From Adiantum capillus-veneris (lineage: Eukaryota; Streptophyta; Polypodiopsida; Polypodiales; Pteridaceae): a stretch of 64,000 bases of DNA. The position numbers were made by a program, and so were the translations under genes. The notes below the pieces were generated by a model. That model was not told the DNA's origin, did no database searches, and saw nothing but the letters and a program-made list of their open reading frames with translations. The stretch is from positions 120,478,543-120,542,542 of the forward strand of contig CM043960.1 in the NCBI GenBank assembly GCA_014529385.2, given 5' to 3'. Below, piece after piece: positions 9,885-20,930 of the stretch; the first letter of the stretch is position 1, and every line of letters begins with the position of its first letter.

Positions 9885-12800
9885 ATGAACCTTAGATCTG
9901 GTCGTGTACTAGGAAATCAAGGCATATTTGGAGAAACCTCCAGTAGAGTATCCACCGAAGAAAGCGTGAATCAAGGCAATTCCTTGCACATTATCCTTGA
10001 AGAAGTCTCAGATACTTTCTCATAATCAACATCTGAAATGGCTTCTTACTCAACTCACTCAGAGACCGAAATGACAGTGCGCTATAAGCATATACTTTTA
10101 TTTTATAAGAATAATCGCCATGGAGCTCAGGTTTACCTAGATCCTAATGAAGAGTATGCTATTCGCATTGGGTACCATGGTATTGAGTTCAAAGAAGAGA
10201 TAAGGGAAAACAAACAAGAAAAATGTACATGGACAGAAACAGAATTCAGTATGTACAAGTCGAAAACCTTGACGTGATAGAAAAATGGGGGTTAGAAGTA
10301 AACACCATAATCCTAGATATGTCAGCAAAAGAAGGAACAACAACCTTAGAATTCGAGGGATACGATCAAGTAGACTTGAAGCCTTTGAAACGGCTAAGTA
10401 CTGATAATCCCAGGATTGGAGTCTATTGTTGGGAAGATAGAAATGTAAAAGATCTTTTGTGAACTTCGCATGCCAAATCAGGACAACTAGTAGCCATGAA
10501 GATCATCTATATCTTCAAGATCAAGGATAAGGGGTCAACAGATCTACCAACCTATTTGTTTAGGGATTGTTATAACAACAACTTTGTTATGATGACTCCT
10601 GAGGAGGTAGAACAAACCAAATACCAGGGGTATTCCATAAGGGATTGGATATTGGGCCAAGGACCAGAAACCATTCCAAGAGACAAACACCATGAGAGAT
10701 CTTCTGAGAGTAATGTGAAGAAACCAGAAACCACCTCATCATCAAGAAAACCGGGTGACACTAAGGCCAGTCTAGGGCTACATGAGTCACTATTTTCAAC
10801 AAACTGTTTTGAAGGACTCGGAACAGGACCAACTTCCAGGAGACCGGGAGTTGAACCAAATAGACATGTCAGACCGGCTGATTTTCAAAAATGGGGCAAA
10901 AAATATAGTGGATCAGGGGATCCATACGACCACTTAGCAAGCTTTAAACAAGTGCTAAGAGCAGAACGTATATTCAATTTCCGCACTCAATTCGAGGGGT
11001 TTGGAATGACATTAGAAGGGAAAGCATTGACATGGTTCCAAAACATTCCACCAAGGTCAATCATGGACTTGAACACATTAGCTCAAGGATTTGTAGCTGC
11101 TTGTTCCAAAACGAGGATCAAACACAATACGGTAGCTGAAATCTACAGCTTTAAACGAAATCAAGGTGAGTCTGTTAGGGATTGTGCAACTCGAATGAAG
11201 CAATACATTGCTAGATGCCCAAATCTAGAGATACCTGCAGAAGAACGACTAGTGTCTTTATTTCTAGAAGGATTTCTAAACAAGGAGCTTCATGCTATAC
11301 TTTATAGCAAGAAGCATTCAACCTTAGAAGACTGTGTGTCAGATGCTATTGACTTAGGAGACAATTGTGATATTTTCAATGCAGAAGATGTCCCTAAGGA
11401 TAACCAAAGTGAGAAAACAACATCCACCAAACCTGCACAAGTAGGAACGGCTGCTGTAGCACCGCTTTCTGCCATAGAAGACATGCTCAAAAGAATGAAT
11501 GACATGATGAACAACATGTAAAAAGCAACAGGGACAACCTATTAGGCCACAAAAATGGTGTGAAATCGAGGGTAAATGGAACAATCATGAGACCAACGAG
11601 TGCTATTTTCGACCAAAGTATGATGGGAATGTTCAGTACGTGCCAATGAGGCCACAAGGACAACCTATGTACACGTATTAGCCTAATATGGACCAAGCTC
11701 AAAGACCACCGATGGGTATGGAAAGACCTCAACTCGTATTGGGTCAAAAATATTCGTATCCAAGACATAATGCAGTGCCTGTAAAGTACATGCATTCAAA
11801 GGGAGTCATAGATGAACAAGCACTTGTGCCTGTTACACCTTATGCCGAGCCTAGCCCATCTACGATAATGGTAGAGGGAGATTGGTATAATTCACATCCA
11901 CCACCAATGGAGGAACTTGTGACTTATGCTCCACCAGAGCTCGCACCAATGTATTACGTGGCTAATCAAGGTGTCAGACCTCCTATGGTAAGACCCATGA
12001 TTAAGCCAAGAACAGGAAATTGTCATAAACTGTGGTGCAGATGATCATTGGAAGAATAAATGCCCAGAGCCTGACAAAAACCTCAAACCAATTGAAGCTT
12101 ATTGCATACAATGTTGCAAAAAGGGAGGACACTTTCCGGAATATTGTCCTAAGAATCCTTTAAACAAGGGTAAAATGGTAGTAAACGTAGTCCAAGTGAT
12201 ACCTAGCAGCTCATCTGAGAGTGAACCGATTGTTCCAGTCAAGGTAATCACTAGAGCCCAGGCTAAGAAAAAGAAACATAACTCCTCAGATGAATCGGAG
12301 AACACAAAAGCTGCATCTCAAAAGATCAAAAGAAGCAGAAGCAAAAGGTATGAGATGAGAAAACAAAAATGAGCTGAAATTGAGGAGAAAGCAAAACAAC
12401 TATTCCAGGAAAGGTGAAAGAACTTGGAAGCGAAATCAAAGAAACAACCATGAAATCTGGAGGATCAATTTTGGTTGATAAAATTTTTGAGCCTATTAAT
12501 GCAGCCTTGGAAGCCTACCAAGCAGGACTAAAAGCAGACCAAAATATGGAAAACAAATGGAAAAACTATCCCTCTCCAGACATGGAAGCAGCTAATCTTG
12601 AAGCTTATTAAAATTTGGTAAGAATCACGCAAGAAATGCTGGAAAAACAAAAACCCAATCTTGAAAGTATCGCAAAACGTGAAGAGCTTGTGTTAAGAGA
12701 AACTAAAGAAAAATCTGAAGTGGTGGTAGAACCCCACCTTGAAACAAAAGAACCAAAACTTATAGTACAAGACAGTGAAGATGTCTTAGATGGAATTCCA

Positions 12801-13076
12801 TTCGTGGAGGAAGACTGGCCAGGACACTTACGGGAAAAATTTCAAGAGATCAATGATGGGAGCCTAACTCTAAAATCAGCTCCTATAGAGGAAGTTTGGT
12901 TAGACAACCTACCTCCTGATATGGACGTGGATGTACGATCCTTGTATGGGGATTGTGGATCTGAAGCTTCGGGAATGTCGAAACCATTGGACTTAAAAAC
13001 ATTACCCTCTTACTTGGGAGATAACAAAGATGAATCCATAGTGTATAAGATCACTCAAGTAAAAAGAGCAGAATAG
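9885..13076 (+). pseudogene. Gag of gypsy copy B
   Basis: The start at 9,885 (MNLRSGRVLGNQG) is shared with copy C at 49,839. The N-terminal 250 residues are unusual, with repeated Y-x-D-x-N/G-x-x-Y units (VYLDPNEEYAI, YMDRNRIQYVQV). A retrotransposon gag core follows (ALTWFQNIPPRSIMDL, about 11,020-11,090). Next is a proline-rich stretch, then two zinc knuckles near 12,020-12,150 (C-x2-C-x4-H-x4-C; CIQCCKKGGHFPEYC). A Lys/Glu-rich C-terminal part runs to a TAG at 13,074-13,076 that copy C shares. In-frame stops (10,024-10,026; 10,460-10,462) and frame shifts (about 10,215; about 12,030) make it nonfunctional. Gag normally forms the virus-like particle. Confidence 0.8.
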
Positions 13077-14640
13077 ACCGTAGAAGTAGACAACATTTAT
13101 TCAATCATGTCTATACCCATCCAATGCACTCTTACCTTGGGAGAACTGTAAAAAATTAGACCATATTTATGGAATGATCCATAGAAAACCCTAGAGAAGG
13201 TGGGGATAACGAGGCTAATCGCAAAAAAATTGGGAAAATTGAGACACAAAATGGACAACAAAGAGATTCGATCTGTTCCAATGAACAAAGTCGGAGAATA
13301 CTATGAAGGGGAAGAAGGAAACACCACCCTTTCTAGTGAAATATAATGACATTGAAACCATGGCAATACTGGATAGTGGAGCAGACATAGTCATAGCCAC
13401 AAAAGCAGTATGGGAATCCTGGGGCCAGCCAGCCATTAGACAAACTCAAATGAAATTGCAATTGGCTGATGGACACATTGAAAGACCCTTAGGACTACTT
13501 GAAAAAGTGATAGTTAATTCCTGTGGGATTGAATATCAACACACTTTTGCCATAGTAGACTTTGGGAAGAAACTCAACTAAGAAATCATATTGGGAAGAC
13601 CTTTCATGCGACAGGTACAACTTATCCAAGATTGGGGAAACAACTATCTGTACTTGAAGCAAGTTGGGATCTATAACAAGGGTAAATCTAAAAGATCACA
13701 CTTATAGAGATGTCATGAAAACGCCCATACAAGAGCTCGATTCAGTCTCTTCGACTGACACTAAGCTTCCATCTTGGTTAAACAAGGACACTCCTGTTTA
13801 GATATACGGAGCCTCAAAAAACGGGAGCTTAAAATGAGAAGAATGTATCTTAGAAAGGGATTGCATAAACGAAGCATATGTACCTGAATCTTTTCTAGAT
13901 CATTTGTTTGATCCATTTGAGTGGACTCAAATTTTAGCAACAATGGATGTATGTGTGAATACGTCAATGCCTACTCAAATTTGCAATGAGGATGGCTATG
14001 ATATAATTCCAATACAAATGATCTCAACCCTCCACATTGAAGATAAAAATTGAGGAAACCAAGGACTTGATGAAAGCTCAACAAGTGTTTTCAGACCTCT
14101 ACTACGATACAACAAATGAGTTAGAAGAATATTCAGCTACCTCAGAAGATTCGGGGTCAGAAAAAGAACATGTGAGAGCTAGGTTGCTCATAAAAGGAGG
14201 GGAGGAAAAGTTTTTTGACTTTCCGAACCAGAAACCTAGAAGACAAAAATGGTATAGATGCAAAAGAGACACCAAAAACGTGAAAGCTAGAGCTATGCCA
14301 TCAGTATCCAGTAGAACACAATTCTTGATGCAGATAGAGGCACATGATTGTGTCAAGGACAAAATCACTGGTAGATATCCTTCAAAAAAAAATCCAAAAA
14401 TGTCAAAAACATTGAGAAAAACGAGGAAGGATACTCAAGAAAAACAAAAGAAACAGAAAAAGGAGCCAACCATGATACGAGTTGAGCGGAAAAAGAAATA
14501 TCAAGAGTTGAAAAAAGCTCTAAAGGAGATATATATAATGGAAATGGAAACCACTAAAGAGGATAGTAAAGATGTAATGAGTGTTCCATCCCATTACAAG
14601 AAGTATACTCTCCAAGATTGAAAAATCATAATCGAATAAC
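13077..14640 (+). pseudogene. Protease and linker of gypsy copy B
   Basis: The retropepsin active site D-S-G is at 13,372-13,380 in the context MAILDSGADIVIATKAVW, followed about 80 residues later by IILGRPFM. This is the usual aspartic protease between gag and RT. Frame breaks include a TAA at 13,579-13,581 and a TGA at 13,835-13,837, both shared with copy C, and a TAG at 13,799-13,801 where copy C has Trp. A long charged linker (194-codon open stretch 14,037-14,621, Lys/Glu-rich) leads to RT and has no known domain. Confidence 0.75.
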
Positions 14641-16130
14641 CTGTTAGGGAGTTACGAAAATAGGGTGAGCTCTACGAAGGGCCTGAAAACACAAAAAAGA
14701 TAGATCCGGCTGAACCAGGAGAAGAGCTTAGACCTACCTACATTGCAAATGACCTGACAGAAAAAGAAGAAGAGCTTTTGCTAAGATTACTAAAAGAATA
14801 TCGTGATATCTTTGCTTGGTCTTTTAAGGATCTCAAGGGTGTTGATCCAAAAATCTATCAACATACCATACCCATGAGAGATGGTGTGAAACCAAGTAGA
14901 CAAAAGCCATACACGTATAATGAAACATTTGCTAGGAAGATCAAAGAAGAGATTGAGAAACTAAAGGAAGCTGAATTCATTTACGAAATTGAACACACAG
15001 ATTGGATGTCTCCAATTGTGGTAGTACCCAAGAAGAATGGAAAATTACGAGTGTGTATCAATCTCAAAAAAGTGAATGCAGCTACCATTAGAGACAACTT
15101 TCCTCTTCCAATCACTGAGCATGTTTTAGAACGAGTTGCAGGAAAAGAAGCTTACAACTTCTTAGATGGCTTTTTGGGATACAATCAACTTTTGATTGAC
15201 CCAAAGGATCAGCATAAAACCGCTTTTGCAACAAGATGGGATATTTTTGCCTATCGGGTTATGCTGTTTGGGTTAACTAGTGCTCCAACCACATTTCAAA
15301 GATTGATGAGCCATGCTTTTAAGGAATATCTTAGGAAATTCTTGGAAGTATATATGGATGATCTATGCATACATTCATCAATCCGAGCTAATCATTTTGA
15401 ACACCTAATAAAGGTATTCGAAAAATGTAGAATTTATAGGATTTTCTTAAATCCTAAAAAGTGCACATTCATGGGTAGACAAGGAAAAATTCTGGGACAT
15501 ATAGTGTCTAAAAATGGCATAGCTACTGATCTTGCAAAAATTCATGTCATTGCTGACTTTCCTAGACCAACAGTCAAGGGGATTCAAGCCTTCATGGGAC
15601 ATTGTGGATATTACAGACGATTCATTTACATGTACGCTATAATTGCAAAGCCCATGTATAGCCTGATTACACACTTTGAGTGGACCGAGCCCTTCACAAA
15701 GCTTAAGCAAGCTATCACCTCAGCTCCAATATTGAAAGCACCAGATTGGAATAAGATATTCCACATACATGTAGATGCTTCCAATTTTGCTATCGGTTGT
15801 ATACTAGCTCAACCAGGAGATGGGAAAATCCACATTTCTATTTCTTATGCTAGTTGACAGTTGAACATGGCGGAAAAAAATTACACCACTAATGAAAGGG
15901 AAGGACTAGGAGTGATCTATGCCGTTAAAAAGTATAGACATTACCTATTAGCCAACAAGCTTGTGTTCTTTGTGGACCACCAAGCTTTGTTGTACTTGGT
16001 CAACAACCATGCAGCACAGGAAGAATAGTGAGATGGTTCATCATTCTTTTGGAATTTGATTTCACTGTGGTTGTAAAAAAGGGCACTACACATCAAAGAG
16101 CAGATCATCTGTCAAAGATTATTTCAGGAG
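14641..16130 (+). pseudogene. Reverse transcriptase and RNase H of gypsy copy B
   Basis: The 359-codon open stretch 14,778-15,857 has clear Ty3/gypsy RT signatures: SPIVVVPKKNGKLRVCIN, FPLPITEHVLERVAG, a YNFLDGFLGYNQ motif A, and the catalytic YMDD at 15,351-15,362. The connection and RNase H follow (HVDASNFAIGCILAQ; NYTTNEREGLGVIYA), with a TGA at 15,855-15,857 where copy C keeps CGA (Arg). RT copies element RNA to DNA, and RNase H removes the template. Motif A has DGFLGY where many gypsy elements have DGFSGY. This is the best preserved RT in the window but it cannot make a full polyprotein. Confidence 0.9.
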
Positions 16131-16695
16131 AATCCCCTAAAGGGGTAGACAATGATCTACCAGATGCCTATTTGTTCTCCGTGGAAATGATACCTCGATG
16201 GTCAAAAAACATGGTATCCTTGATGACAATAGCTCAAGTGGATTCACAAATACCACTTCCTATTACAATTGGATTAATCGAGAAATCGGCTATGTATCAA
16301 TTACTAGCTAGTAGGCTATACAAAAGAAATCGAGATGGAATATTGCTCTTATGCATTAATCCTGAAGAGAAAAAACAGTACCTAAGTCAAGCACATGTTA
16401 CCATAGTAGGACTTCACTTTGCGGAAGACCAAACTATGCAAAGAATCTTGAGACTTGGAGTATTTTGGTTGACTATGAGGAGTGACGTTCGATCATTTGT
16501 AAAGTATTGTCCTCAATGTCAAAAACAAACACCCATACCTCATGTAACATTATTCCAAATGTCACATGTTCCTAAATGGAGTAACTATCTGGTTACTTAT
16601 CAAGCCGAACATTTCTTGAGGATATGAGTAAACGCCGTCAAAGGGCAATTGAAACTGAAGCAAGAGACTATGCTCTTATTGGAAACCAATTTTAT
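16131..16695 (+). pseudogene. Integrase N-terminal region of gypsy copy B (first zinc motif)
   Basis: Contains an H2C2-like zinc motif (AHVTIVGLHF ... CPQCQKQ, about 16,395-16,530). The following spacer ends where the element is cut, before the second zinc motif and catalytic core known from copies A and C. A stop at 16,625-16,627 follows a small frame change. Confidence 0.7.
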
Positions 16696-17347
16696 CGAAG
16701 AGGTAAGGATATTTGGTTGCACTATTCTCCAATGTGTGGAGAATTTGTAGAAATTTTTTGGGTATTTTTTGGATAATTTTTGTAAATTTTTGCTAGTTTT
16801 TGCATTAATTTTTGGATAATTTCATAAAAATTTAATATTTTGCCATCTTTACAAGCTATTTTGTGTGTGCATATTTGGGGAATCATTTTGTTTGCATTTG
16901 TGCCCTGCGTGGTCGAGTTTTGAGCGTTTTGCTATTTTCGGGGGCCGGGTGGACAATTTTGTCAAAATCGGCGTTTTCAATAAAAGTTGCTATTTTTGGT
17001 GTGCTTTTGCGTATCGGAAATGTTCGATGTGAATCACAATGATTCTCTAAGATTTTTGGAAATTTCTAGGTAATTTTTGGATTTTTTTAATAGTTTTGGG
17101 ATTTTTTGACAATTTTTTGGAGTTTCGGCTAATTTTCGGCCTATTTTGGCATTTATACACATTCAGGAATAAAAAAATCAATAATAAAAAAAGGGCCGCT
17201 TTTGAGCTCGACCCCGTGCCTTTCGGCGCATAAAAATTAGCCGTTGACTAGATCTTTATGATCGGTTGCGATAGTTTTTGCCGACAATAAGATTCTCTTT
17301 CTTCTTCTTTCCGAGTGAACACCACCCATCACACACACAAACACAAA

Positions 17348-17380
<33 letters not shown>
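17348..17380. repeat. (CA)n microsatellite
   Basis: About 16 tandem CA units, one of several dinucleotide tracts in the window. Confidence 0.95.
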
Positions 17381-17677
17381 CCATCCACTCACTCTCTCTC
17401 TCCCTTATTCTCTCTTCCCGGGGTCAAGTGTAATTTAACCAGCTGAAATCATAAAATCTCGGTTAGATTTTGAGCTTGCCTTGAAGAAAATTCCACAAGT
17501 TTTAGTGTAATTACCTGCAAAAGCTTCAAATTTCAACCTAAAAAAAAACGGGGAGAATTTTGAGTTTGCCCTTATTTTCTTCGATTAGGAAAGAAGTTTT
17601 TTTCTAACCCGGTGTGGGACCTCCCTTTCTATCTCTCCCTTTCTATGTCTCCACTCTCCCACTCTCTCTCTTTGTCT

Positions 17678-17682
<5 letters not shown>

Positions 17683-17756
<74 letters not shown>
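17683..17756. repeat. (CT)n microsatellite
   Basis: CT units interrupted once by ACTAA. Confidence 0.95.
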
Positions 17757-17760
<4 letters not shown>

Positions 17761-17971
17761 TTTTCTCTTGCACCCGTCCCTAACCCCGCGTGCACCCTCC
17801 TCTGCTCCTGCCTGCGGACCCCGGTGCCTTCAAGGTTGACGTCGACCACGGTGTACTGCACGCGCACAATTTCTTCGCTCTCCCGCTTTGTACAGCACGC
17901 TGAGCCCTTCAATCACGCATGCGCGCCGCTGTCAGTTGGTCAACGCCTAGAAGCCGCCGCCAGGCGTTGGT

Positions 17972-18072
17972 AAGGTTAGTTTGGGTTAGTCTAGTTAGTT
18001 TAGGTTAGTGAGGTTTAGTTCGGTTAGCTAGGTTAGTTTAGTTAGTAGGATTAGTTACTTTAGTAGTTAGTT
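17972..18072. repeat. Degenerate telomere-like GGTTAG repeats
   Basis: About ten units of GGTTAG/TTTAG type (AGGTTAGTTTGGGTTAG, TTTAGGTTAGTGAGGTTTAG). They resemble plant telomere repeat TTTAGGG but with irregular spacing. This is an interstitial patch, not a chromosome end. Confidence 0.6.
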
Positions 18073-18199
18073 TTTATTCTTTAGTTTTTATTTAGTATTA
18101 AATAATACACAAAAAAGATTTTTTTTGAAGTTTAAAAAATCACAAAAAATAGGAAAATAAAAAAAAACTCATAAAAATTTCACTAAAAAAATAAAAAAA

Positions 18200-18357
18200 T
18201 AAAAAACTCTTAGAAAATTCTTTAAAAACATAGAAAATTCACAGAAGAAATAAAAAACCTCACCAAAAAATCATTACAACATAAAAAACTCTTAGAAAAT
18301 TCTTAAAAAACATAGAAAATTCACAGAAGAAATAAAAAACCTCACCAAAAAATCATT
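18200..18357. repeat. 82-bp tandem duplication in A-rich DNA
   Basis: Two nearly identical copies starting TAAAAAACTCTTAGAAAATT at 18,200 and 18,282. They lie within a longer A-rich zone of similar short words. Confidence 0.85.
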
Positions 18358-19186
18358 AAAAAATAAAAAATTAATATGATAATTCACAAAAACAAAAAAA
18401 ACCATTTAAAAAATAAAAAAGTGACACAAATAAATCCCTAAAACATAAAAAATTCATAAAAACTCATTATAAAAAATCCAAAGTTGATCGAAAAAAATCC
18501 CAATAAATCACAAAATTCATAAAACCTTCAAAAAACCCCAAAAAATTAGAAAAATTCACAAAAAAACTATAAAAAATCAAAACTTTCCCAAATAAAATAA
18601 TAAAAAATCATAAAAAGACAAAAAAAAATAGAAAATTCAAAATTTCAAAAATAATTAGGAAAAATAAAAGAAAATCGCCGGAAGTGCCATAAAAAGACAG
18701 AAAGTGCCAAAAATAGTTTAAAAAATCAGAAAGACCCCAAAAAAAAGCAACGCCGGAGAGTCTGCCGCACACTGAGCAGACACTGCACATCGAGCAGACC
18801 GTGCAAAGCGAATCAAATCAACCAAAAAAAGTGAGCAAAACGACCAATTCGAAGCAGTAGAAAGGAAAATAAAATTCAAAAATTTTGCTTGGAGGAAACG
18901 AGCAGATGCAAGGGTAGCAATGCAAATTAGCTTGAAATTGGACGAAGCGGCACAAATCACGGTGGATTGCAGATTAATCTATTCAAGGCCCATATTTTCA
19001 TCATTTCAAAGGCCCAAATCAATTCTGGCACCTTTGAGCTACAGTTAATCAACCCTTGTGATTTTGAAGAGCAGTCAACTGCAAAAGTGCTTTGTCAGAA
19101 GCAGTTTTATCAAAACTTAAGCAGCAAAAAATCTGCTAATCGATACCAAAATCTGCTAGGAGACAGGTTTTACAAAACAAGCCAAC

Positions 19187-20930
19187 ATGGACTCAAATCG
19201 AGCAGACAATTCAAGTACAATAGAGCAAGCTAGTAGCAGTGGCAGCACAAGGCAACTACAACCGATCAAATTTTGCAGCTATATGGCTACAATGGAGACA
19301 AAGTATTATATGCAGATACAGAAGGCCATAGATACTTGATGAGCAGTAAAAGAAACACAAGAGACAAAATCCTATTGATCAGAGTAAAGCCAGATTCAGA
19401 GAACTTCCAGATGTACACAGACTTCAGTGGAGCCAGGTATTGCAAGCTCAAAGATGAAGTGCAGATAGAAGTTCAAAAAATTGACCCAAGTGTTTATCCA
19501 AAAATGTGCACAAGTCAGCAAAGCATCCATTTAGTGCATATGCAATCAGGATCATTGTACATGGATTACAGTGGTCAGATCTATAATCGAGAGCCACAGA
19601 TGGAAGATCCAACATATCAACCAATAGAAGCCAGTCTAATTGGAGAATCAAGCCAAAGATGGTACCAAGGTCAAGATGGAGCATTCTACAACTTGATGCT
19701 CAGTGTTTTAAAAGAAGATGTTGACAACTTGGCAAGCATAGAAGCAGAAACTTCTTAGCTAGAGCTTGACATGACAGAACCAAATGAAATACCACTAGTC
19801 ATGGCGTATTGCTCAGATTGTGGACGAAAAGGTGGACATTTTTTTGAAGATTGTCCAAGAAATCCTGACAACAGGGACATATCAACTACCAAGCAAGGCA
19901 CATAGCAAAATGGAAATGCGAATCTCGATGTAAGTGCATTTAACTTGTCACTTTTAATGCAATCAGATGATTCTGCCATACCATTAGAAGCACAAGTAAA
20001 AACATTGCAAGTTCAAAAGGAGCATAAAGATGCTCAGACACCTGAAAAGCTGAAAATTGATTCTTTGAACAACAAATTCTTGCGTGAATTTAGTAAAGGT
20101 GTCGAGATATCACCAAAGATTGAAAAGATTGTTAGGGTTACAAACGATTCTGCATTCACTGCCACAAGTGTGCAATCATTTACGAATCTAAGGGACACAT
20201 CAAATAGAATGATGTTAGCTTTGTATGGTACACATCATTCATATGCACACTATGTAGACCAAATAGAAAAACTGTACAAAAAGGATCAACTAGTGTTTGA
20301 ATGGCCCATATACAGCTCATAGAAGTGCGTCGAGTCATAGATCAGAAAGGATGGTTCATTTCAGAGGAAAGAATCTATTATAGCACATCCTCTCTAGAGC
20401 TGAAGGGTATTACCCGAGTGAACCCAAAATTTTGTTCAAAGCCAAAATCTCCTGCATCAAAAATCAAGCTTCGATGTTGTGACCAAACGAGCATCTACTT
20501 TGACCAAAACAGTTGTAGATATAGACGAGAGTCTAGCATCTATGATGCCTTGGGTCCTGAAACCACAGAAGCTCATGTCATAGGAGACCCATGGGATAGA
20601 CAATATCAGGGCAAAGATAATTCTATCTACAGCTTGACATGGGGAATAATTTGTCATGTTTCACGAAGATACATAGGAAACTATGTAGAAGGCTTACAGA
20701 TGCCAAATGACAACAATGCTACCCAAAGTATACCTTCACAGTCCCAAAAGGTGATACTAAATCAGAACCAAATAATTTTGAACTCTTACAATGAAGCAGG
20801 CTATAGTGATCACCCTAGGAAGGGGGGAGTTGTAAATCCATCAAGCTTAGCTTATGTACCAGGAAATGCTACACTAGTTAGGAGCCCTAGAGCCTCTAAC
20901 CAACAGACCCCTTCAAAGTAGAAACCATTG
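19187..20930 (+). pseudogene. Gag-like gene of a gypsy type-2, pol-less element
   Basis: The ATG at 19,187 (MDSNRADNSS) is followed by a one-base frame change near 19,270. The open stretch to 19,758 encodes repeated Y-x-D-x-x-G-x-x-Y units: LYADTEGHRYLM, MYTDFSGARYCKL, LYMDYSGQIYNRE. A zinc knuckle CSDCGRKGGHFFEDC follows at about 19,810-19,855, closely like the second knuckle of copies B and C. Further repeats of the same type occur near 20,480-20,640 (SIYFDQNSCRYRR; YQGKDNSIYSL). Stops at 19,756-19,758 and 20,320-20,322 interrupt it. The family is clearly related to the N-terminal gag of copies B and C but highly diverged. No standard gag core is evident. Confidence 0.6.

Larger units (their letters stand above)
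8756..16695 (+). mobile_element. Ty3/gypsy element copy B, truncated at both ends
   Basis: A plus-strand element with leader (8,756-9,884), gag (9,885-13,076), protease and linker (to about 14,640), RT-RNase H (to about 16,130) and the start of the integrase region. It ends abruptly near 16,695, where copy C continues (compare 56,545). No 5' LTR or primer binding site is present. It aligns closely with copy C over most of its length. It is the only copy here with the RT catalytic core, but many stops make it defective. Confidence 0.85.
16696..18720. other. AT-rich and simple-sequence region without genes
   Basis: Very AT-rich with long T runs (16,740-17,140) and A runs (18,100-18,720). It also holds a CA run at about 17,348-17,380, a CT run at 17,683-17,756, a GC-richer patch at 17,765-17,970 and a telomere-like patch. 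The open frames here come from the CT repeat and are not genes. It may include the LTR of the element that follows, but I could not find matching ends. Confidence 0.5.

Noticed and set aside
13074-13076. Programmed readthrough of the shared gag-protease TAG
   Set aside because: The following bases (ACC) do not match known readthrough contexts, and many other stops exist in the same copies; kept only as a remote option in the shared-stop finding.
17612-17973. Frames with Ser-Leu repeats and a Pro/Ala-rich end
   Set aside because: Driven by the CT run; the GC-rich end alone is too short and has no family resemblance.
17972-18072. True telomere
   Set aside because: Irregular units and flanked on both sides by element sequence.
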